Below, piece by piece: positions 53,764 through 62,019 of a stretch of DNA of 64,000 bases (its first letter is position 1; every line of letters starts with the position of its first letter). The position numbers and the translations under genes were made by a program. Under the pieces are notes generated by a model that saw only the letters and a list, made by a program, of their open reading frames with translations, searched no databases and was not told where the DNA came from. The stretch is from positions 1-64,000 of the forward strand of contig JACRHC010000098.1 of assembly GCA_016217675.1 (NCBI GenBank), read 5' to 3'. This stretch comes from Nitrospirota bacterium (GTDB lineage Bacteria > Nitrospirota > Thermodesulfovibrionia > Thermodesulfovibrionales > UBA6898).

Positions 53764-54051
53764 ATGCTGGTAATAGTAAGAAGCGCACCAGATACAGTAG
53801 ATGGAAGAAGGGGTATTAAAATGGCCCGTGACCTGGCAGCTGACGTAGTACTCTTGCAAAACGGGGTCTATTTTTTGCAGCAGGAACACCTTGAAGACTT
53901 GGGTTTTTGCAGGACTGCCTATGTGCTTTCAGACGATCGCAAACTGCGCGGACTTGATCCGGCTGACGCAGACCGACGCGCAAAAGAGATTACCTATGAT
54001 GCGCTTGTGGACTTGATGAGCGAAAGCAACAACGTAGTTGGCATGTTCTAA
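53764..54051 (+). CDS. DsrH/TusB-like protein
   Basis: 95 residues from the ATG at 53764 with AAGGAGA upstream; the open frame begins at 53728 in the preceding stop region. V-V-L-L-Q-N-G-V-Y-F-L is the typical DsrH/TusB strand. F-C-R-T-A-Y-V-L-S-D-D carries the single Cys near the usual place. Third gene of the DsrE-DsrF-DsrH-like set. Confidence 0.75.
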   Translation: MLVIVRSAPDTVDGRRGIKMARDLAADVVLLQNGVYFLQQEHLEDLGFCRTAYVLSDDRKLRGLDPADADRRAKEITYDALVDLMSESNNVVGMF

Positions 54052-54077
54052 TTAAATATGAAAATGGGGAGGAACGT

Positions 54078-55265
54078 ATGGCAAAGATAGCAATATTGGG
54101 AAGTTCGTTTGGAGGCCTTACAGCAGCGTTTGAATTGAAGAGGCTGTTAGGCAGCCAGGCAGAGGTGACAGTTATCAGCGATGATAACAGGTTCATTTTT
54201 ATGCCTTCACTCCCATGGCTGATCATGGGCTGGCGCAGGCCTGAGGACATTACATTAAATGTCAGCGAGATACTCAAATCCAAGGGAATCCAGTTCATCC
54301 ATGAAGCTGCAATAGGGGTTGATCCTGAGACAGCAAAGGTCAAGACCACAACAAAAGAGTTCTCATACGATCACCTCGTAATCTCAACGGGCCCGTTCCT
54401 TTCTTTCGACGAAATACCTGGACTGGGGCCTGATAAAGGACACACTGACTGCACCTTTACGCTTGATCACGCGGTCAGGACAGGGCAGACCTGGAAGAAG
54501 ATCCTTGAAGACCCTGGCCCTGTAGTCGTCGGTTCTTCCCAGATGGTGAGCTGTTTCGGCCCTTCCTATGAGCTTGCCTTTGAGATGGATGCTGAACTCA
54601 GGCGGAGGAAGATGCGGCATAAGGTGCCGATCATCTATCTCACCTCGGAACCCTATCTCGGCCATATGGGGGTCGGCGGCCTCGGCAATTCAAAGCGCTT
54701 CTTTGAGGATGAGTTTGCAGACAGGGACATCAAATCAGTTGTGAGCCAGGCGATTGAAGAAGTGACACCGGGTGAGATAAAACTGAAAGACGGGACAAAG
54801 ATACCGTTCAAGCTTGCGATGATCGCTCCGCCGTTTAAGGGCGTGCCTGCTGTTGCACCCTTGGGCAATCCGCGCGGCTTTATTCCCGTTGATAAGAACT
54901 TCAGGCATACAAAACATAAGAATATTTTTGCCATTGGCGTGACCATGGCAATAGCTCCTCCTGAGCAGACACCTGTTCCAACCGGCGTTCCAAAGACAGG
55001 CTTCATGACCGTGAAGATGGCAAAGACTGCTGCTGCAACGATCTATTCAGATATTAAGGGAACACCGCCCCCCCCCATGACCGAGCTGGAGGTCGTCTGT
55101 CTGATGGATATGGGGAATACCGCTGCGCTTATGAAGGCCTCTCCGGTCCTGCCGCCGCGCCAGTCGTCATTTACAAAAAAAGGCATATGGGCAAAATGGA
55201 TGAAGGTCGGGTTCGAGAAATACTTCCTCTATAAGATGAAAAACGGACTGAGCAATCTGCCATGA
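54078..55265 (+). CDS. Sulfide:quinone oxidoreductase-like flavoprotein
   Basis: 395 residues. N-terminal FAD motif I-L-G-S-S-F-G-G-L-T-A-A. Cys125 (H-T-D-C-T), Cys159 (M-V-S-C-F) and Cys341 (V-V-C-L-M) are placed like the three cysteines of SQR that carry polysulfide. The middle has an A-I-G-V-T-M-A-type dinucleotide segment, and the C-terminal amphipathic helix (W-A-K-W-M-K-V-G-F-E-K-Y-F) suits membrane docking. SQRs oxidise sulfide, or bound persulfide, into quinone. Here it could feed sulfur or selenium to the DsrEFH-like set. Confidence 0.85.
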   Translation: MAKIAILGSSFGGLTAAFELKRLLGSQAEVTVISDDNRFIFMPSLPWLIMGWRRPEDITLNVSEILKSKGIQFIHEAAIGVDPETAKVKTTTKEFSYDHLVISTGPFLSFDEIPGLGPDKGHTDCTFTLDHAVRTGQTWKKILEDPGPVVVGSSQMVSCFGPSYELAFEMDAELRRRKMRHKVPIIYLTSEPYLGHMGVGGLGNSKRFFEDEFADRDIKSVVSQAIEEVTPGEIKLKDGTKIPFKLAMIAPPFKGVPAVAPLGNPRGFIPVDKNFRHTKHKNIFAIGVTMAIAPPEQTPVPTGVPKTGFMTVKMAKTAAATIYSDIKGTPPPPMTELEVVCLMDMGNTAALMKASPVLPPRQSSFTKKGIWAKWMKVGFEKYFLYKMKNGLSNLP

Positions 55266-55609
55266 GGAAAGAGGTTTTAGATTTTCATGCAGAGTTTTGC
55301 AAGACCTTTTCCAATGCAAAGAGGCTTGAGATAATTTACCTTCTCAAGGAAGGAGAACAGTCCGCCGGTGAAATCACAAAAAAACTGGGTATTCCAAAGG
55401 CCAATGCATCCCAGCATCTGGCAAGGATGCGTAATGTGAGGATTCTTGAGACAAGAAGGGATGGGGTCAATATTTATTACAGGATAGCAAATCGGAAAAT
55501 TACGCAGGCATGCAGTCTTATGCAGGATGCGCTCGAACAGCTCATTGCTGGTGCCCCGGTTGTTAAAACCCAAAAAACTAACCATTTCACAGAAAGGATA
55601 ACCCCATGA
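55262..55609 (+). CDS. ArsR-family transcription regulator (third of three)
   Basis: 115 residues. The start overlaps the flavoprotein stop (ATGA). E-F-C-K-T-F-S-N-A-K-R-L-E-I and P-K-A-N-A-S-Q-H-L-A-R-M and the wing R-R-D-G-V-N-I-Y-Y-R match the first regulator (50893) closely, so these two are paralogs. The shared Cys is a likely sensing residue. The next gene begins 4 bases before the end. Confidence 0.92.
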   Translation: MRKEVLDFHAEFCKTFSNAKRLEIIYLLKEGEQSAGEITKKLGIPKANASQHLARMRNVRILETRRDGVNIYYRIANRKITQACSLMQDALEQLIAGAPVVKTQKTNHFTERITP

Positions 55610-56028
55610 CAAAGGTAACAAAAAACGTGTCAGTGATGTGTTTTCATGATGAGCTCTGTCAGGTGTTCAATGCTGCAATGACTGCGCTGAGCCTCTTGAG
55701 GGAGGGCTCGAACGTCACGATTTTTTTCGGCTCACGCGGGGTGCTCGCGATTCACAAGGATAAGGTGAAGGATCTGAAATGCATGCCTGATCAGCCCAAA
55801 GAGGTGAGTGATGCAGTCATGAAGAGGATGGAAGAGATGGAACTTCCCACTGTCGAGGAGATGCTCTTTATGCTCTATAAAGAAGGGGCAAAGCTTCTCG
55901 CCTGCCCGCTTAATGTGCCTCTTTTCGGCATGGCCAAGGCAGACTTTGTTGAAGGTGTGGAGCTTGCAAACCCGGCAACGTATTACAAAGAAATCGTTGT
56001 GCCGGCTGACATGAATCTCACTTTTTAA
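55606..56028 (+). CDS. DsrE2-like (peroxiredoxin-type) sulfur-transfer protein
   Basis: 140 residues, DsrE2/YrkE-like: V-T-I-F-F-G-S-R-G-V-L-A-I-H near residue 40 and K-L-L-A-C-P-L-N near residue 110 with the conserved Cys. Such proteins move persulfide sulfur, often next to TusA and rhodanese. Start overlaps the arsR stop (ATGA). Confidence 0.8.
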   Translation: MTKVTKNVSVMCFHDELCQVFNAAMTALSLLREGSNVTIFFGSRGVLAIHKDKVKDLKCMPDQPKEVSDAVMKRMEEMELPTVEEMLFMLYKEGAKLLACPLNVPLFGMAKADFVEGVELANPATYYKEIVVPADMNLTF

Positions 56029-56040
56029 AAAGAGAGATTC

Positions 56041-56064
56041 ATGCAAATATCAGCATATGTGAAT
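56041..56064. promoter_or_regulatory. ArsR-type operator palindrome (copy 2)
   Basis: ATGCAAATAT-CAGC-ATATGTGAAT: the left arm equals copy 1 (51249-51258), the right arm matches 8 of 10 bases, spacing identical. It lies just before the RND gene's ribosome-binding site. Confidence 0.75.
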
Positions 56065-56079
56065 ATATAGGAGGGTCAG

Positions 56080-58386
56080 ATGAAAAAGTTTTCTCTTGTT
56101 GAATTTTCGGTGAATCACCCGAAGCTGGTGGTGGTGCTTTCGATACTCATCACCATGGCCTTCATGACACAGTTCCCGAAGATGAGGACCGACACAAATC
56201 CGAAGAATATGCTGCCAGCAACGTCTGAGGTGAGGGTCTGGAACGATGAGGTCGAAAAGACCTTCAGTCTGTATGAGGACATGATCGCTGTCGGGATCGT
56301 AAACGAAAAAGGCATCCTCAATACAGGCACCCTTGGCAAGATCCAGAGGATCACTGACGAGATCCTGAAGATCAAGGGCGTTGCTGCACGGGATGTGTCA
56401 AGCTTTACGACCATAGATAATGTCACCGTGGAAGATGCAACGTTAAAGGTCGCTCCCTTGATGGCAAAAGCTCCTGAAGACGAAAAAGGACTCGAATATC
56501 TCAGGAAGATGCTCTATGAAAATCCGCTGTTTCTGAACCGTATCATCTCGAAAGACGGAAAGACAACAGCCATCTATGTCCCGCTCGAAAGAGGCTCAAA
56601 CGGCAAGGAGATCGCTGACAGCATACGCGAGATTGTCAAGAAAGAGAAAGGCGATGAACAGTACTATATTGCCGGTGACCCGGTTGCGCGAGACACGTTT
56701 GGCGCTGAGATGTTCAAACTCATGGCACTCTTCGCGCCTGTTGCCGGCATGGTCATGCTGATTGTCAGGTACCTCATGTTCAGAGACCTTTTCCTTTCGA
56801 TCACCCTGATGATGGATGCCATGATCAGCATCGTCTGGAGCATGGGCCTCCTCATCGGGCTCGGATTCCCGATCCATATCATGAGCTCCATGGCCCCGGT
56901 ATTTCTGATGGCAATCGCGACAGACAGCATGCATATTTTTAACGAATTCTATTTCCGCTACAGGGAGACGAAAGACAAGAAAAGGGCGATCATCGAGACC
57001 ATGCAGGCTGTAAGCCGTCCGGTGCGCAATACTGCCTTGGCAACAGCAGCGGGCTTTGGCGTGCTTCTCTTTATGAACATCATCCCGGTCAAGGTCTTTG
57101 GCGGTCTTGTTGCCTTCGGCACTATTGCCCTGAGGCTTCTCAGCTTCAGCTTCATACCTGCCATGTTCACCTTTGTAAAGGACGATAAGCTGGCAAAGAT
57201 TGCCCATGCCGAAGATGTCGATGCAGGCAGGGGTTCGGGATTTTTAAGAGGTTTAGCCGGGTTCGGAACGCATCACCCGAAACAGACTGTTCTGGTAGGA
57301 CTCATCCTCTTTGTGATTGCAGTCATCGGGCTGTCAAAGATTGTCGTGAACAATAACCTGGTGGAGTGGTTCAAAAAGGACAGTGAAGTAAGGGTCGCTG
57401 ATACGGCAATCAACAAGGCCCTCGGCGGAACATCTCTCGGCTATGTGGTGGCCATTGCAAAGGAAGATGATTACATCAAGACTCCTGAGGCCATGCGGTA
57501 TGTTGAGGGGCTCCAGAGGCATCTCGAAAAGCTGCCTGTTGTCGGCAAGACAACATCAGTTGTTGACTACGTGAAACGGATCAACCGCGTGCTCCATGAC
57601 GACAACCCGCAATTTGACGCTGTGCCAGAGACCAAGGAGATGATCGGTCAGTATATCTTCCTCTTCTCCATGTCCGCAAAGCCTTCAGACCTGGACAATG
57701 TCGTTGACTACCCCTTCAGGCGTGCCAACGTCTGGGTGCAGCTCAAGACATGGGATGCCAGCGCCATGAGAGAGGTTATAAAGGCAGCTGAAGAATACAA
57801 GAAGAGCAATCCCTCCCCCATGGAGATGAAACCGGCCGGCATCGCCTATTTCAATCTTGTCTGGAATGACGAGGTGCTTGGAGACATGTTAAAGGGATTC
57901 ATCCTCGCCCTGTTGGTAGTCTTCGGCATCCTTGCCTATGATTTCCGCTCTCTGAAATGGGCAATTGTCGGTTACTCGCCGCTGCTTTTCACCGTCCTGC
58001 TCCTCTACGGTGTCGTCGGCTATGTCGGGAAAGACTTTGACATGCCGATATCCGTGCTCTCCTGCCTGTCGCTTGGAATGGCAGTAGACTTTGCAATTCA
58101 TTTTGTATCCAGACTACGGCAGAGACTGAAGGAGGCTCCAGCAGAGCCCCTGTCTGAAGCGCTCCTCTGGACTGCAGCGCGGCCAGGAAAAGGCATCATG
58201 AGAAATGCGATCCTTTTTGCCGCCTCCTTTGCCGTGATGATATTCGCTCCGCTCACACCTTATATAACCGTCGGTGCGTTCATAGTCAGCATGATGCTGA
58301 TGAGCGCTGTAATGACACTGATCTATCTGCCTGCCCTCATAACGCTCATGCAGGGCTGGCTCTTAAAGGAGGCACAAAGCAAATGA
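56080..58386 (+). CDS. RND/MMPL-family membrane exporter
   Basis: 768 residues, about 12 hydrophobic segments in two symmetrical halves with large periplasmic loops. Sequence typical of COG1033-type predicted exporters (L-G-M-A-V-D-F-A-I-H-F near residue 670; G-V-L-L-F-M-N-I-I-P-V-K-V-F-G-G near residue 330). This class usually pairs with a LolA-like periplasmic protein, present here at 63248. Substrates may be lipids or hydrophobic compounds. Start overlaps nothing but lies 16 bases from operator copy 2. Confidence 0.85.
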   Translation: MKKFSLVEFSVNHPKLVVVLSILITMAFMTQFPKMRTDTNPKNMLPATSEVRVWNDEVEKTFSLYEDMIAVGIVNEKGILNTGTLGKIQRITDEILKIKGVAARDVSSFTTIDNVTVEDATLKVAPLMAKAPEDEKGLEYLRKMLYENPLFLNRIISKDGKTTAIYVPLERGSNGKEIADSIREIVKKEKGDEQYYIAGDPVARDTFGAEMFKLMALFAPVAGMVMLIVRYLMFRDLFLSITLMMDAMISIVWSMGLLIGLGFPIHIMSSMAPVFLMAIATDSMHIFNEFYFRYRETKDKKRAIIETMQAVSRPVRNTALATAAGFGVLLFMNIIPVKVFGGLVAFGTIALRLLSFSFIPAMFTFVKDDKLAKIAHAEDVDAGRGSGFLRGLAGFGTHHPKQTVLVGLILFVIAVIGLSKIVVNNNLVEWFKKDSEVRVADTAINKALGGTSLGYVVAIAKEDDYIKTPEAMRYVEGLQRHLEKLPVVGKTTSVVDYVKRINRVLHDDNPQFDAVPETKEMIGQYIFLFSMSAKPSDLDNVVDYPFRRANVWVQLKTWDASAMREVIKAAEEYKKSNPSPMEMKPAGIAYFNLVWNDEVLGDMLKGFILALLVVFGILAYDFRSLKWAIVGYSPLLFTVLLLYGVVGYVGKDFDMPISVLSCLSLGMAVDFAIHFVSRLRQRLKEAPAEPLSEALLWTAARPGKGIMRNAILFAASFAVMIFAPLTPYITVGAFIVSMMLMSAVMTLIYLPALITLMQGWLLKEAQSK

Positions 58387-58781
58387 GATCAACAAAAACT
58401 ATTTTGGCCGCAGTGCTGGTTTTCATCTTTCTGATTCCGCTTTCTTCTTTCGGAGCGAGGCTATCAGAGCCTGAGGAACTGGATAAGCTGATAAAGAAGA
58501 TCAGCGAACGCCAGTCAAAGAACAAACAGTTTGACAAAAAGACAAAGGCATATTTTTTCGATGCCCAGAAACCTGAGACAATCGATGGCCTGATCAAGGA
58601 ATTTGCACCCGGAGACACGATAACGATCATAGTTTTTTCAAACCTTTCAAAAAAGCCGGTCAAGGAGATCGTGGCGATGAAGAAGGCCGGGACAGGCTGG
58701 CCTGACATGGCTGCAAAGCTTAAGATTAACCTAAAGGCTGCGGTCAAGGAGGTCAAGGACTTTCGGCTCGGCATAGGTTGA
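58383..58781 (+). CDS. Exported protein of unknown function
   Basis: 132 residues with a signal peptide ending at S-F-G-A. Mature part: basic helices and a short beta unit (D-T-I-T-I-I-V-F-S-N-L). No cysteine or known domain is seen. Overlaps the RND stop (ATGA), so it is probably an accessory periplasmic protein of the exporter. Confidence 0.6.
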   Translation: MRSTKTILAAVLVFIFLIPLSSFGARLSEPEELDKLIKKISERQSKNKQFDKKTKAYFFDAQKPETIDGLIKEFAPGDTITIIVFSNLSKKPVKEIVAMKKAGTGWPDMAAKLKINLKAAVKEVKDFRLGIG

Positions 58782-58849
58782 GACTAAGAACTTTCAGGGC
58801 GTGTCCCTGAAAAGATAAGCAAAACAAAATAAAAGGAGAGGTAATTAAA

Positions 58850-59347
58850 ATGATAAAAAGAGCATTGGCAGTTGTTATTGCAGCAGTTGTCGTATTTTCT
58901 GCGCTTACCGTATTTGCTGAAGACGATCAGGCTAAGAAGATGTCGGATATACTCATGGCGGCAAAGGAGACCGGAAACTATCAGGTCTCTGCTGACGAGG
59001 TCAATATGTGGATCAAGACAAAGGCAACTGACTTCATCGTGCTCGATGTCAGGCCGAATCCGGAAGAATACAAAGCAGGTCATATCCCCGGCTCAGTTCA
59101 CGTCCCCTTTTATGCCGTGCTTCTTCCGGAGAATATGAAGAATATCCCTAAAGACAAGAAAATAATTCTTGTCTGCGGAACCGGTCAGCTCGAAAACATG
59201 CCAATAGTACCATTAAGAATGCTCGGGTATGATGCCTATACCATGACCTTTGGCTATGCCGCATGGATAAAGGATTTTATCGGCGGGCAGGCAATGAAGA
59301 GCGTAGTCGGCAAGGCCGCCACAAAGAAATACCCTATAGAGAAATGA
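58850..59347 (+). CDS. Periplasmic rhodanese-like sulfurtransferase
   Basis: 165 residues with a signal peptide ending at V-F-A. Single rhodanese domain: F-I-V-L-D-V-R near residue 60, G-H-I-P-G-S-V-H, and the active-site Cys in L-V-C-G-T-G-Q near residue 110. The loop C-G-T-G-Q is short as in single-domain forms. It handles thiosulfate or persulfide in the periplasm and feeds the transporter next door. Confidence 0.88.
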   Translation: MIKRALAVVIAAVVVFSALTVFAEDDQAKKMSDILMAAKETGNYQVSADEVNMWIKTKATDFIVLDVRPNPEEYKAGHIPGSVHVPFYAVLLPENMKNIPKDKKIILVCGTGQLENMPIVPLRMLGYDAYTMTFGYAAWIKDFIGGQAMKSVVGKAATKKYPIEK

Positions 59348-59357
59348 GGGGCCTCGC

Positions 59358-60746
59358 ATGAAGAATATCATCACGAAACCGTGGTCATTTGTATGGGGCG
59401 GCTTCCTTGTCGGCTTGGCCGAGGTTATCTATTTCCTCAAATACGAGACACCGATACCGATCACAACAGGCCTTGCAAAGATGTTCGGCACGCTTGAGGA
59501 GAATATTACGAAGACTGACTTCATCACCAGGACGTACAGCGGAGATATCCACTGGATACTGATCGGCATGGTTGCAGGCGGCTGCTTTGTGACGATCATC
59601 GAGAGGGAAAGAAAAAGCTGGGTCAAATATCCGCCGCGTGTATTGTGGCTTGCCTTTTTCGGGGCCATGATATTCGGGTTCGGCACGCGGCTTGCGCAAG
59701 GCTGCACTGCCTGGCATTACCTTGGCGGCATACCTGCCATGAGCCTGACCTCTATTGTTGTGGCTATTGTAAGCATCCCCTTCGCATATCTCGCCTTTAT
59801 GCTGATGGCAAAGCTGAATGCCGGAGGGTTCATGAAACATCATGAGGTGAAGGCAACTGTCAAAAAGTGCGTTGAGCTTGAATACCAGACAGAGACCCTG
59901 ACCTATGATCCTGAGCATAAGCCTTATCAGGACCCTGTGCGGCTGACACTCACCGCCTTTTTTCTCCTTCTGATCGTGTCATCATTCTGGACAGCATTAC
60001 AGGGCGAGTCTTCCAACAGTATAGGCAGCCTTCCCTGGGTCGAGATCGGCCTGAAGAGCCTTGTCGGCCTCCTTGTAGGCATCGGCATCGGCAAGTCAGG
60101 GTTCGGCACGGAATGCGCAGTCATGTCGCCAAAGTCCCTGCTCATGAAGAAAAAACATTTTGAGGCGATGAAGGTTGCAAAGATCACTCAGACGATGTTT
60201 ACCGGCATGATGCCTTTTGCCGGTCTCCTTGTCGCGATACTCATGTTCAATCTCACTATCCTCTTCACCTGGATCGTGCTTGGCTGGGACATGCCGGTAG
60301 TTGTGGAGGCAGGCAAATACAAGTTCGGGTTTCATCTCGGCCACCTGATCGGAGGCCCTATGCTGGGTATTGGGAGTGTTATGATGCTTGGTTGCGAGAT
60401 CAGGACGTATTCACGTCTCGGCATGTCTTACATGACAGGTCTGGCCGCCCTTCCCGGATTCCTGCTCGGATATCTGCCCTACTCTATTTACAAGGACCGG
60501 ATCGACGAGATCTTTTTTTCGAGAGGCTTTATGAAGGAAAAGAACATGCTCGAACTCCTGCCTGACAATGAGTACGTTCAGTATGCATTTGCGTTGACCT
60601 ATACTGCGCTCCTGATCTGGCTGCTCGTCTGGACTATCAGAAAGGGCTCGCAGATTGCGAAGGTGACGAAAAAAGAGTATATCACCAAGTCAACAGATGA
60701 GATATTTTTGAAAGAACTGCATGAAAAGCATATCGGAGGTTTTTAG
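59358..60746 (+). CDS. YeeE/YedE-family sulfur or selenium transporter
   Basis: 462 residues, about 10 or more hydrophobic segments. The thiosulfate-type cysteine motifs are present: L-A-Q-G-C-T-A-W-H, F-G-T-E-C-A-V-M, M-M-L-G-C-E-I-R. The family includes TsuA (thiosulfate uptake) and a YedE type linked to selenium metabolism. The UGA-recoded genes here make selenium uptake an attractive possibility, but thiosulfate is equally possible. 10 bases after the rhodanese. Confidence 0.85.
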   Translation: MKNIITKPWSFVWGGFLVGLAEVIYFLKYETPIPITTGLAKMFGTLEENITKTDFITRTYSGDIHWILIGMVAGGCFVTIIERERKSWVKYPPRVLWLAFFGAMIFGFGTRLAQGCTAWHYLGGIPAMSLTSIVVAIVSIPFAYLAFMLMAKLNAGGFMKHHEVKATVKKCVELEYQTETLTYDPEHKPYQDPVRLTLTAFFLLLIVSSFWTALQGESSNSIGSLPWVEIGLKSLVGLLVGIGIGKSGFGTECAVMSPKSLLMKKKHFEAMKVAKITQTMFTGMMPFAGLLVAILMFNLTILFTWIVLGWDMPVVVEAGKYKFGFHLGHLIGGPMLGIGSVMMLGCEIRTYSRLGMSYMTGLAALPGFLLGYLPYSIYKDRIDEIFFSRGFMKEKNMLELLPDNEYVQYAFALTYTALLIWLLVWTIRKGSQIAKVTKKEYITKSTDEIFLKELHEKHIGGF

Positions 60747-61255
60747 TGAAGGATAGAAGAATATATTATTTATCAGTAGTGGCAGCCATGCTGCTGGTCT
60801 TCCTGATGCTGGAGAACAAAAACGCATTTTCGGGCACCAGTCTATTAGTGAATGATGTTGCACCTGACTTTTCATTGAAGGACCTGCAGGGGGAAAAGGT
60901 CAGTCTCTCTGACCTTAAAGGGAAAGTCGTGCTCATTAATTTCTGGGCGAGTTGGTGTCCGCAGTGCAGAAATGAAATTCCTGGATTCCAAAAAATGTAT
61001 GAGGCGCATAGGGATAAGGGATTTTCGATTATCGGTATTGCCCTTGACGATGTTACGCCATCCTCTGTCAAACAGCTGAAACTTACCTATCCAATTGTGA
61101 GGACTAATGATAAATTGGTCAAGGATTATGGCGGTATCAAAGCAATTCCCACATCGTTTCTTGTGGGCAGGAATGGCAGGATAATCAAGAAAATCAAAGG
61201 CGAGTATCTTGAGGACATCCTCAAGACTGATCTTGAGAACGCGCTAAAGAAATAG
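60746..61255 (+). CDS. TlpA-like periplasmic thioredoxin
   Basis: 169 residues. One N-terminal signal anchor, then a TlpA/ResA domain with F-W-A-S-W-C-P-Q-C-R-N-E-I-P-G near residue 75 (C-P-Q-C active site) and cis-proline in A-I-P-T-S-F. Overlaps the transporter stop by one base. Reduces disulfides or persulfides in the periplasm, with electrons from CcdA. Confidence 0.92.
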   Translation: MKDRRIYYLSVVAAMLLVFLMLENKNAFSGTSLLVNDVAPDFSLKDLQGEKVSLSDLKGKVVLINFWASWCPQCRNEIPGFQKMYEAHRDKGFSIIGIALDDVTPSSVKQLKLTYPIVRTNDKLVKDYGGIKAIPTSFLVGRNGRIIKKIKGEYLEDILKTDLENALKK

Positions 61256-61269
61256 ATACAGGAGGCACT

Positions 61270-61983
61270 ATGGAAAAAATGCCCTTATTAATGGTGTTCA
61301 GCGCTGGTCTATTTTCATTTCTGTCGCCCTGTGTGCTCCCGTTGATCCCATCTTATGTCTCATACATAACAGGGCTGTCATTTGAGGACCTCACGGGTGC
61401 CCATGACAGAAAAAAGATAAGAATGACGACAATATCAAATTCTCTTTTATTTATCGCAGGGTTCTCATTTATGTTCGTTATGCTTGGCGCATCGTCGAGC
61501 TATCTTGGCAGTTTTCTCTCCGATCATCAGGATACTGTGCGGAAGGCCGGAGGCGTGATGATACTCATTTTCGGTCTGTACATCTCCGGAATCCTGAAGA
61601 TCGGTATTTTCTCAAGAGACAAGAGATTCCACCTGCAGAACAAACCAGCCGGCTTTTTCGGCACATTCCTGGTGGGTGTGGTTTTTGCCGCCGGATGGAC
61701 TCCGTGTATCGGCCCTGTTTTAGGCTCAATACTTGTATACGCTGGGACAACCGAGTCCGTTGCATCAGGGATGGGAATGCTGGCTGTTTATTCCTTGGGA
61801 TTAGGTATTCCTTTTCTCATTACTTCCGTAGCGATTAACACTGCGCTTTCGCATTTTAAACGGATTAACCGATACATGCGCGCAGTATCGGTTATAACCG
61901 GGCTATTTCTTGTTATTGCAGGCATTCTTCTCTTTACGGATAAATTTGCTTCTCTTACACAGTATATGACTATTCAGAAATAG
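61270..61983 (+). CDS. ccdA: CcdA/DsbD-type transmembrane electron carrier
   Basis: 237 residues, six membrane segments. The two redox cysteines lie in S-P-C-V-L-P-L near residue 18 and T-P-C-I-G-P-V near residue 145. It transfers reducing power from cytoplasmic thioredoxin to TlpA-like proteins outside. Confidence 0.92.
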   Translation: MEKMPLLMVFSAGLFSFLSPCVLPLIPSYVSYITGLSFEDLTGAHDRKKIRMTTISNSLLFIAGFSFMFVMLGASSSYLGSFLSDHQDTVRKAGGVMILIFGLYISGILKIGIFSRDKRFHLQNKPAGFFGTFLVGVVFAAGWTPCIGPVLGSILVYAGTTESVASGMGMLAVYSLGLGIPFLITSVAINTALSHFKRINRYMRAVSVITGLFLVIAGILLFTDKFASLTQYMTIQK

Positions 61984-62019
61984 TGAAATGATAGGAGGAT
62001 TACTTTAAAAGAGTGATTC

